NCBI GenBank assembly: GCA_902462635.1
Contig: CABQCN010000105.1
Coordinates: 1 to 5,678, forward strand
From: an uncultured Oscillospiraceae bacterium
GTDB lineage: Bacteria; Bacillota; Clostridia; UBA1212; UBA1255
Direction: 5' to 3'
DNA length: 5,678 bases
Below the pieces are notes generated by a model. The model did no database searches, was not told the DNA's origin, and was given only the letters and a program-made list of their open reading frames with translations. A program made the position numbers and the translations under genes. This document shows, one piece after another, positions 1 to 4,091 of the stretch (position 1 is the stretch's first letter; each line of letters starts with the position of its first letter).

Positions 1-181
1 CGGTTTCGCCCGTCTGCACGCCGTATGCTTTTGCTTCCGGACTTTTCGCAAGTACGATCCCGTGGCGTTCTTCCACATCGCCGCAAACCGCGACAGGCCT
101 TCCGCGAAGCGCCGGATTCTCGGCGCATTCGATGGAAGCATAACAGTTATTGATGTCGCAGTGCAGTATAACCCGTTCCAT
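1..181 (-). CDS. dinB: Y-family DNA polymerase (DinB/Pol IV type), N-terminal part only
   Basis: Translesion DNA polymerase, cut by the left edge of the window; only the first 60 codons are present. Read on the minus strand from the ATG at 181-179, the protein begins MERVILHCDINNCYASIE. This is the palm-domain start of Y-family polymerases: D9 corresponds to the first metal-binding aspartate, and Y14 sits at the steric-gate position that excludes ribonucleotides. The following region has NPALRGRPVAVCG (residues 22-34) and ERHGIVLAKSPEAKAYGV (residues 38-55), the finger-domain start of this family. An AAGGGA ribosome site (minus strand, 193-188) lies at good spacing. Upstream are a consensus promoter and LexA-like boxes, which suit a damage-induced polymerase. 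Family assignment is firm. Whether it is Pol IV (DinB) or a UmuC/YqjW-like paralogue cannot be settled from 60 residues; the other two acidic catalytic residues lie outside the window. Confidence 0.9.
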   Translation of the reverse strand, partial: MERVILHCDINNCYASIECAENPALRGRPVAVCGDVEERHGIVLAKSPEAKAYGVQTGET

Positions 182-227
182 AAAAAGTCCCTTCTGAAAA
201 ATATTTTCATGATTCATCAAATTCGTA

Positions 228-256
228 TTGACAACAGAAACGAACAGATGTACTAT
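228..256 (+). promoter_or_regulatory. Probable promoter for the XRE - ImmA operon
   Basis: TTGACA (228-233) is followed after 17 bp by TACTAT (251-256), which matches four of six -10 consensus bases. Transcription would start near 263, inside the best LexA box, and would give a leader of about 110 nt before the regulator's ATG at 373. The first LexA-like box (241-254) overlaps the end of the spacer and the -10 element. Motif and spacing are seen; function is inferred. The -10 is the weaker half. Confidence 0.6.
241..254. promoter_or_regulatory. Third LexA-like box, over the rightward promoter
   Basis: CGAACAGATGTACT has a perfect left half-site GAAC and a right half GTAC, one mismatch from GTTC. 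It starts 21 bp, two helical turns, from the perfect box at 262-275 and overlaps the -10 region of the rightward promoter. That geometry would allow side-by-side LexA dimers on one face of the DNA. Confidence 0.55.
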
Positions 257-261
257 GAATA

Positions 262-275
262 CGAACGATAGTTCG
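262..275. promoter_or_regulatory. LexA (SOS) box, perfect palindrome
   Basis: CGAACGATAGTTCG is a perfect inverted repeat of the form CGAAC-N4-GTTCG, the known LexA/DinR operator core of Gram-positive bacteria (GAAC-N4-GTTC). It lies about 7 bp downstream of the predicted start of the dinB-type transcript and on the predicted start of the rightward transcript, so LexA bound here could repress both. Confidence 0.87.
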
Positions 276-288
276 CGATTGCAAAAGG

Positions 289-317
289 ATTATAACACGA
301 ACGAATGTGCGTGTCAA
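289..317 (-). promoter_or_regulatory. Consensus sigma-A promoter for the dinB-type gene
   Basis: On the minus strand, TTGACA (317-312) and TATAAT (294-289) are separated by exactly 17 bp, a perfect match to the housekeeping consensus. Transcription would start near 282, giving an untranslated leader of about 100 nt before the ATG at 181. A LexA-like box (298-311) fills the spacer and another (262-275) lies just downstream of the start, so a promoter this strong would be silenced by LexA. The motif is seen directly; its activity is inferred. Confidence 0.85.
298..311. promoter_or_regulatory. Second LexA-like box, within the dinB promoter spacer
   Basis: CGAACGAATGTGCG keeps the left half-site GAAC, and its right half is GTGC instead of GTTC (one mismatch in the core). 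It sits between the -35 (312-317) and -10 (289-294) of the minus-strand promoter, the classic position for direct repression. The dyad extends outward as ACACG/CGTGT (295-314). Confidence 0.6.
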
Positions 318-372
318 TACCGAAAAACGAAAAAATATTCGCCTGAGTATTACGGCGGGAAAGCGTGGCACC

Positions 373-801
373 ATGAAAATCGGAGATAAAATAAAAGCGG
401 CGAGAAAGAAAGCGGGCATGACGCAGAAGGAACTTGCTGAGATGATCCATGTCACCCCGAGATGCATCCAATATTATGAAGGAAATATCCGGAAACCGCA
501 GAGCACGGAAATCATTATAAAGCTGGCGGCGGCGCTGAACGAAGAGGTCCATTATTTTCTTTCGGAAAAAGAATTGGAGCTGATGCGGGAGAACGAGCTT
601 TTTCTGGGAGAAGCGGAACACAAATTCGGAAAGACGGGGAAAGCGCAGGCAAGAAACCTGATTGAAAGCGCGCAGGCGCTGTTTGCCGGCGGAGATTTGG
701 AAGAAGAAGACAAAGAAGCGTTTTTCCAGGCAATTACGGAGCTGTATTTTGATTCGAAGAAGATCAGCGGAAATAAAAAAAATACGCGGGACACAAAATG
801 A
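373..801 (+). CDS. XRE-family helix-turn-helix transcriptional regulator (ImmR-like)
   Basis: Cytoplasmic DNA-binding regulator of 142 residues. Residues 4-60 form a Cro/CI-type HTH domain: RKKAGMTQKELAEMIHVT (11-28) covers the first helices and the turn, and PRCIQYYEGNIRKP (29-42) contains the recognition helix and the conserved YE. Residues 66-95 are charged and helical. The C-terminal part, ALFAGGDLEEEDKEAFFQAI (102-121), looks like the short helical tail found on many clostridial XRE regulators and may mediate oligomerisation or contact with the partner protease. An upstream in-frame ATG at 307 would add 22 basic residues unlike the family and lies inside operator DNA, so the ATG at 373 is preferred, although its ribosome site (GGGA, 357-360) is weak and rather distant. 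The next gene, an ImmA-type peptidase, starts 10 bp downstream. By analogy with ICEBs1 ImmR this is probably a repressor that the peptidase inactivates; its targets are unknown. Confidence 0.87.
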   Translation: MKIGDKIKAARKKAGMTQKELAEMIHVTPRCIQYYEGNIRKPQSTEIIIKLAAALNEEVHYFLSEKELELMRENELFLGEAEHKFGKTGKAQARNLIESAQALFAGGDLEEEDKEAFFQAITELYFDSKKISGNKKNTRDTK

Positions 802-811
802 ATCGAAACGT

Positions 812-1321
812 ATGGATGAATTTGTCATAAAGAAAGCGAATCAGCTCAAAAAAAAATACGGTACAAGCGATCCGTTCGGAATTTTGGAAGCGCTTGGCGT
901 CAATATCCGATACAACCATAATTTCCATCGGCTGAAGGCCTTCTATTATATTATGTTGGGCATTCCGTATGTCGTGCTCAACGGATGTCTGGAAGAAGCG
1001 GAGCGAAGGATGGTTGCCGCGCATGAATTGGGGCATCATGTTTTGCACAAACAACTGGCGAAAGCTTCTCCGATTCGGGAAGTCGGGTTTTACGATGTCA
1101 AATCGGGACCGGAATACGAAGCGAATCTTTTTGCAAGCGAGCTGTTGATCGCTGATACGGATATAATCGATTTGTTGAAAGAAGAAACGGACTTCTTTCG
1201 TATTTGCGCAATTCTGGAGGTTTCTCCGGAATTAATGGCGTTTAAGCTCAACAGTATGAATAAAAGAGGATTTCAATATCCGTTCCCGATTCCGCTGAAA
1301 AGTGATTTTTTGGCAAAATAG
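812..1321 (+). CDS. ImmA/IrrE-family zinc metallopeptidase
   Basis: Predicted cytoplasmic metalloprotease of 169 residues. The zinc site is visible as HELGHH (H71-E72-L-G-H75), with E103 in EYEANLFASELL (101-112) as the likely third metal ligand; this HExxH plus ExxxNxFA layout is characteristic of the ImmA/IrrE family. Members cleave XRE-type repressors, for example ICEBs1 ImmA on ImmR and Deinococcus IrrE/PprI on DdrO. The XRE gene immediately upstream is therefore the obvious substrate candidate. The ATG at 812 is the only plausible in-frame start after the regulator's stop (799-801). It lacks a clear Shine-Dalgarno sequence, so translation is probably coupled to the upstream gene. All catalytic residues are present and the length suits a stand-alone protease domain. 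The family call is secure; cleavage of the neighbour is inference. Confidence 0.9.
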   Translation: MDEFVIKKANQLKKKYGTSDPFGILEALGVNIRYNHNFHRLKAFYYIMLGIPYVVLNGCLEEAERRMVAAHELGHHVLHKQLAKASPIREVGFYDVKSGPEYEANLFASELLIADTDIIDLLKEETDFFRICAILEVSPELMAFKLNSMNKRGFQYPFPIPLKSDFLAK

Positions 1322-1385
1322 TAAAATTTAATATGGCGCATACTACGGATACGGCACAAAAGCCGATTAAGCAAAAGGAAGTGCC

Positions 1386-1598
1386 ATGTTTATGAATAGA
1401 AGAAAAAACAGAATGAATCCCGAGCTGGAGTATGCGAAGGATGCGTTTTTAAACAATCCAGTGGCTTCGGTAACGGAGTGTACGGGATATGTTCAAAATG
1501 TGCCGGACGAAGAATGTGAAGCGGAATCGTACGGAGACTTATACGATGTGCCCGTCGCTTCTTTAGATGGGGGAGAAGCAGATCCGCCGGCGCGGTAA
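1386..1598 (+). CDS. Small acidic protein of unknown function
   Basis: I do not recognise this 70-residue protein as a named family. It has an AAAGGAAG ribosome site (1374-1381) four bases before the ATG, and a strong terminator begins 10 bp after the stop; both support a real gene. An internal ATG at 1392 would lose only two residues. The first 10 residues are basic (MFMNRRKNRM) and the rest is strongly acidic. It has two cysteines (C32 and C44), an ECTGYVQNVPDEEC segment (31-44), and an ESYGDLYDVP segment (47-56) that looks like a short conserved motif. There is no signal peptide or membrane segment, so it is probably cytoplasmic. It lies 64 bp after the metallopeptidase gene and may be the last gene of that transcript. 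Function unknown. Confidence 0.62.
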   Translation: MFMNRRKNRMNPELEYAKDAFLNNPVASVTECTGYVQNVPDEECEAESYGDLYDVPVASLDGGEADPPAR

Positions 1599-1608
1599 GA
1601 GACGAGTG

Positions 1609-1650
1609 AAGGACCGTCCGAACCTTTTGGGTTTGGGCGGTCCTTTTTTC
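1609..1650 (+). terminator. Rho-independent terminator
   Basis: The arms 1609-1624 and 1630-1645 pair over 16 positions with two G-T wobbles around a 5-base loop (TTTTG). They include the perfect pairing GGACCG/CGGTCC, and the stem runs into six T residues (1644-1649). It ends the regulator - peptidase - small-protein unit and insulates it from the cell-division genes downstream. Confidence 0.92.
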
Positions 1651-1687
1651 TGTGTAAAAAAAATTTTGAGAATCATGAAAAAAGGTA

Positions 1688-1716
1688 TTGCATTCTCTTC
1701 CGGATTCCTGTATTAT
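1688..1716 (+). promoter_or_regulatory. Possible promoter of the mraZ - dcw operon
   Basis: TTGCAT (1688-1693) and TATTAT (1711-1716) are separated by 17 bp. The -10 matches five of six consensus bases, the -35 only three, including TTG. Transcription would start near 1723, just before the first GTGG box, giving a leader of about 310 nt. A poor -35 is acceptable for a regulated promoter, but another start further downstream cannot be excluded. Confidence 0.45.
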
Positions 1717-1726
1717 ATGGCTGTCG

Positions 1727-1795
1727 GTGGTGATTTGAGGCATTTAGTGGATGAAAAACACCACAAGGTGGTTTTTAGTGGAGGAAAAAGGGTGA
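1727..1795 (+). promoter_or_regulatory. MraZ operator: phased GTGG boxes
   Basis: GTGG occurs at 1727, 1747, 1768 and 1778, with a degenerate GTGA at 1792. The first three intervals are 20, 21 and 10 bp, so these boxes lie on the same face of the helix. Two copies are embedded in a nearly identical 16-mer, TTTAGTGGAKGAAAAA, at 1743-1758 and 1774-1789 (one difference). MraZ is known to bind tandem GTG/TGGG-type boxes upstream of its own gene in E. coli and Mollicutes, so this is probably where the mraZ product at 2034 or 2040 acts. Boxes and spacing are seen; binding is inferred. Confidence 0.7.
1754..1776 (+). other. Small hairpin in the mraZ leader
   Basis: ACCAC (1760-1764) and GTGGT (1768-1772) form a perfect 5-bp stem with a 3-base loop. 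An A-run (1754-1758) and a T-run (1773-1776) can extend it past one bulged C (1759). It lies inside the operator region and resembles a weak intrinsic terminator or attenuator, but the stem is short. It may simply reflect an inverted GTGG half-site. Confidence 0.35.
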
Positions 1796-1853
1796 GACAC
1801 CATTTTTGTTCCGGTAAAAATCTCTTGGAAAGACAAGCAGTATAACAAGATAT

Positions 1854-2030
1854 TTTACAAAAGAAAAAATTCTCGAATTTACAAAAGAAAAACCCTGCGG
1901 GGCAATTTACAAAAGAAAAAATTGAAATTTACAAAAGAGAAACGTTTTAAAGGTACGAAAGAAAACACTTACAAAGGATGAATGCGCGGTTTTTGTTGCG
2001 GAAGGTACAAAGGATTCATTTCGAAAGGAG
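1854..2030 (+). repeat. A-rich short-repeat array before mraZ
   Basis: Three identical copies of TTTACAAAAGAAAAA (1854-1868, 1878-1892, 1906-1920) and a near-identical copy (TTTACAAAAGAGAAA, 1928-1942) are followed by degenerate copies TACGAAAGAAAAC (1954-1966), TTACAAAGGATGAA (1969-1982) and GTACAAAGGATTCA (2005-2018). The series ends in TTCGAAAGGAG (2020-2030), the mraZ ribosome site. Aligned on the same T, copies start at 1856, 1880, 1908, 1930, 1954, 1970, 2006 and 2020. The first five intervals are 22-28 bp except where degeneracy begins. The spacers differ in sequence, so the repeat itself, not the whole unit, is conserved. It is unlike a CRISPR (repeats too short, spacers only about 7-13 bp). 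Its role is unknown; protein binding sites or RNA-level control of mraZ are the obvious possibilities. Confidence 0.85.
2024..2030 (+). promoter_or_regulatory. Ribosome binding site deciding the mraZ start
   Basis: AAAGGAG is the only good Shine-Dalgarno sequence here. It is 3 bases from the ATG at 2034, which is too close for efficient use, and 9 bases from the in-frame GTG at 2040, a normal distance. This favours the GTG as the true start of mraZ. Confidence 0.65.
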
Positions 2031-2033
2031 TAA

Positions 2034-2465
2034 ATGGCTGTGTTTTATGGAGATAGTTTTGTCACCATTGACACAAAAGGCAGAACGGTCGTTCCTGCCA
2101 AATTCAGAGAAGAGCTCGGTGAGAATTTTATTCTCATGCGGGGCTTTGATCTGTGTGTGAACATTTACCCGAGAGAACGATTTGAGAAATTGAAAGAATC
2201 TTTTTTGCAGATGAAAACTTCGGATGAGGCGTACCGGATCACGTCAAGAAGATTGCTGGGATCGGTACAGGAGGCGGAGTTCGACGCGCAGGGCCGGCTC
2301 AGTATTTCGCAGCCGCTCCGGGAATTTGCAAAATTCAAGAAAGAAATCCACGTCCTGGGAACGGGCGACCATATCGAATTGTGGGATAAGGACGAATACG
2401 ACCGTTATTATGACCATTGTACGGGAGACTCGTTTGCCGAAGCTTCGAAATGCCTGGACTTCTAA
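2034..2465 (+). CDS. mraZ: Transcriptional regulator MraZ
   Basis: DNA-binding regulator and first gene of the division/cell-wall cluster, 143 residues from the ATG. MraZ proteins are built of two SpoVT/AbrB-like swapped-hairpin halves, each with a DxxxR motif; both are intact here, as DTKGR (13-17) and DAQGR (84-88). The segment TVVPAKFREELG (18-29) is the conserved core of the first half, and TSRRLLGSVQEAEF (70-83) leads into the second. Family members form ring-shaped oligomers that bind repeated boxes upstream of mraZ and usually repress the operon; matching boxes lie at 1727-1795. Homologues typically begin M-F-x-G, and here the GTG at 2040 gives exactly MFYGDSFVTID and fits the ribosome site better, so the real protein may be 141 residues. 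rsmH follows after 17 bp. The identity is certain; the start is open between 2034 and 2040. Confidence 0.97.
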   Translation: MAVFYGDSFVTIDTKGRTVVPAKFREELGENFILMRGFDLCVNIYPRERFEKLKESFLQMKTSDEAYRITSRRLLGSVQEAEFDAQGRLSISQPLREFAKFKKEIHVLGTGDHIELWDKDEYDRYYDHCTGDSFAEASKCLDF

Positions 2466-2482
2466 AGAAACCAAGGTAAAAT

Positions 2483-3463
2483 ATGACAGAATTTCATCAT
2501 GAGCCGGTGATGCTCCGGGAATGTATCGAAATGCTTTCGATCAAAGCAGATGGCGTATACATTGACGGTACGTTGGGCGGCGCGGGGCATAGCTCCCATA
2601 TTTTGGAACATTTGGGGAAGAATGGAATCCTGATCGGCTTCGATCAGGACGGCGACGCGATTAAAGCCGCAGCCGGGCGCCTGCAAGAAGCAAAAGAAGC
2701 CTGCGGCAGCGAAGCAGAGTATATTATTGTAAAAGAGAACTTTGAAAAAATGTCGGAAATCGCAGGCGATATTTTACGGAAACGGGGAAGAGAACCGCAG
2801 GCGGATGGAATTCTTCTGGATATCGGCGTTTCTTCTTACCAGTTCGATGAACCGGAGCGAGGGTTCAGCTATAGGTATGACGCGCCTTTGGATATGCGGA
2901 TGAACCGGGACGCGCCGTTGACTGCGGAAACGGTCGTGAACGAATATCCGGAGAAAGCGCTTGCGAAAATCATCAGGGAATACGGCGAAGAAAAATGGGC
3001 GTTTGCAATTGCCGGAAAGATTTGCCAAAGGAGAAAAACAGCGCCGATCAGAACGACGTCCGAACTTACGGAGGCCATAAAAGCAGCCATTCCTGCCAGA
3101 GCGAGGCAGGGCGGCGGGCATCCCGCGAAAAGGACGTTCCAGGCGATCCGGATTGAAGTCAACAGGGAACTTGAAGTACTGGAAAGGGGAATCGGCGATG
3201 CAATCGGGCTGCTGCGTGAAAACGGCCGGCTGTGCATCATAACGTTTCACTCCCTGGAGGACAGGATCGTCAAAAACAAAATGAAAGAGGCTGCGTACCC
3301 ATGTACGTGCCCGCCGGATTTTCCGGTATGTGTCTGCGGCAAAAAGCCGCTTGGAAAAATGATTACAAATAAGCCGATCGTTGCTTCCGAAATTGAGCAG
3401 TCGGAAAACAACCGTTCCCACAGCGCAAAGCTGCGGGTGTTCGAAAAGAAATCGGATTTGTAA
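2483..3463 (+). CDS. rsmH: 16S rRNA (cytosine(1402)-N(4))-methyltransferase RsmH
   Basis: SAM-dependent enzyme (formerly MraW) that N4-methylates C1402 of 16S rRNA in the P site of the small ribosomal subunit. The 326 residues are about full length for the family. Visible motifs are the N-terminal HHEPVML (5-11), the SAM-binding loop DGTLGGAGH (28-36), the acidic GFDQD (52-56) at the end of strand 2, ILLDIGVSS followed by DAPLDMRM in the catalytic region, RTFQAIRIEVNRELE (near 217-231), and FHSLEDRIVK (near 255). CTCPPDFPVCVC (274-285) is the usual cysteine-rich segment. An AAGG site lies 6 bp before the ATG, and the gene starts 17 bp after the mraZ stop, as expected in a dcw operon. All key motifs are intact and nothing unusual was seen. 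Confidence 0.98.
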   Translation: MTEFHHEPVMLRECIEMLSIKADGVYIDGTLGGAGHSSHILEHLGKNGILIGFDQDGDAIKAAAGRLQEAKEACGSEAEYIIVKENFEKMSEIAGDILRKRGREPQADGILLDIGVSSYQFDEPERGFSYRYDAPLDMRMNRDAPLTAETVVNEYPEKALAKIIREYGEEKWAFAIAGKICQRRKTAPIRTTSELTEAIKAAIPARARQGGGHPAKRTFQAIRIEVNRELEVLERGIGDAIGLLRENGRLCIITFHSLEDRIVKNKMKEAAYPCTCPPDFPVCVCGKKPLGKMITNKPIVASEIEQSENNRSHSAKLRVFEKKSDL

Positions 3464-3496
3464 TAGAAACAAAAGATAACAGGGTGGGAATTACAA

Positions 3497-4039
3497 ATGA
3501 ACCGGGGAAGAAACAGATCCGGCGGCAGGGCGTCTGTCGATGGAAACAACGCGTACCAGTATGATTTTGATTTTGAATCCAGGGAACTTTACGTCCCTGC
3601 AGAAAAGATCGAGAAAAAGCAAATCGTACTTACGGAAATCAAAAAGAAAAAAGAAGACAAAAAGGTCAAGCGCAGCGTGATTGTAAATGTGATCGTGATT
3701 GTGGCGCTCGGGCTTACCGTGGCGTTCCGTTATGCGTCCGTGACGCAGATCAACTATGAAAATCACGCGCTGCAGCAGGAATATGACCAGCTGAACGCGA
3801 CCATGGAAAATATGCAGCTGGATATCGAAAGCAGCATGAGCATCGCGGAAATCGCCAATATTGCCGAAAAGAAGCTCGGTATGCACAAACCGCTTTCTTA
3901 CCAGATCGAATACGTCCGCGTCGAAGCAATCGATCAGACGGAATATAAAAACACGGAATTTACGAAAGAAGAAGTTTCGGATCTTGCGTGGCACCAAAAA
4001 GCGCTTGGAAGTATAAAGCTTTTTCTGGGGCTGATATAA
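3497..4039 (+). CDS. ftsL: FtsL-like cell division protein (septum formation initiator type)
   Basis: Small bitopic membrane protein of 180 residues, placed where ftsL sits in dcw clusters. The cytoplasmic N-terminus (1-59) is highly charged, ending in a Lys-rich stretch (KKKKEDKKVKR, 49-59). A single transmembrane helix follows (SVIVNVIVIVALGLTVAF, 60-77), then an extracytoplasmic coiled-coil segment (about 83-113) and the motif IAEIANIAEKKLGMHKP (116-132), which is typical of FtsL/DivIC proteins. FtsL scaffolds the divisome with DivIB and the septal PBP; the neighbouring PBP gene suits this. A GGTGGGA ribosome-like site lies about 8 bp before the ATG. The sequence of such proteins is poorly conserved, so the call rests on topology, motif and location. 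The tail after residue 132 (about 48 residues) and the long N-terminus make it longer than the usual 100-130 residues. Confidence 0.85.
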   Translation: MNRGRNRSGGRASVDGNNAYQYDFDFESRELYVPAEKIEKKQIVLTEIKKKKEDKKVKRSVIVNVIVIVALGLTVAFRYASVTQINYENHALQQEYDQLNATMENMQLDIESSMSIAEIANIAEKKLGMHKPLSYQIEYVRVEAIDQTEYKNTEFTKEEVSDLAWHQKALGSIKLFLGLI

Positions 4040-4076
4040 ATTGCGGGAGCTCGGCATATATTTTACCATATAAGAC

Positions 4077-4082
4077 AGGAGG
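4077..4082 (+). promoter_or_regulatory. Ribosome binding site that sets the GTG start of the PBP gene
   Basis: AGGAGG, a perfect Shine-Dalgarno core, ends 9 bases before the GTG at 4092. No in-frame ATG lies at a suitable distance, and the GTG at 4084 is both too close and out of frame, so the GTG at 4092 is chosen as start. Confidence 0.85.
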
Positions 4083-4091
4083 CGTGGTAGG

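Larger units (their letters stand above)
1651..2033 (+). promoter_or_regulatory. mraZ leader / control region (no gene)
   Basis: This 383-bp stretch has no convincing coding sequence. The open frames crossing it either lack a usable ribosome site or run out of frame into mraZ. It holds, in order, a possible promoter (1688-1716), GTGG boxes (1727-1795) with an embedded hairpin, an AT-rich region with TATAAC at 1841-1846, and the A-rich repeat array (1854-2030) that ends at the mraZ start. It most likely contains all the transcriptional control of the dcw operon. Confidence 0.75.

Noticed and set aside
62..271. Open frame of 69 codons on the + strand
   Set aside because: It is antisense to the Y-family polymerase start and its control region; no ribosome site and no recognisable protein.
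328..341. CGAAAAAATATTCG as a fourth LexA box
   Set aside because: The outer CGAA/TTCG is palindromic, but the essential C and G of GAAC/GTTC are both replaced by A, so the match is too weak.
307..372. Longer start for the XRE regulator at the ATG at 307
   Set aside because: The extra 22 residues are basic, unlike the family, lack a ribosome site, and the codon overlaps a LexA-like box and the polymerase promoter.
1390..1743. 117-codon open frame on the - strand
   Set aside because: It is antisense to the small acidic gene and the terminator, with no ribosome site or family resemblance.
1567..1845. 92-codon open frame on the + strand after the small protein
   Set aside because: It runs through the terminator hairpin and the MraZ operator and its product has no protein-like features.
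1854..1973. TTTACA in each repeat as a series of -35 promoter elements
   Set aside because: TTTACA resembles the -35 consensus, but no acceptable -10 lies about 17 bp after any copy.
1854..2018. CRISPR array
   Set aside because: Repeats are only about 15 bp, not palindromic, with spacers of roughly 7-13 bp and no cas genes nearby.
1978..2160. 60-codon open frame, or a leader peptide from the ATG at 1982 (24 codons), ahead of mraZ
   Set aside because: Both overlap mraZ in another frame. The SD-like AAAGG is directly against or only 3 bases from the start codons, and the peptides look unlike proteins.
2774..3472. 232-codon open frame on the - strand
   Set aside because: It is the antisense shadow of rsmH, whose own frame carries every family motif.
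4040..4091. Internal promoter between the ftsL-like gene and the PBP gene (TATAAG at 4069-4074)
   Set aside because: The -10-like sequence has no recognisable -35 at proper spacing; read-through from the upstream operon is simpler.
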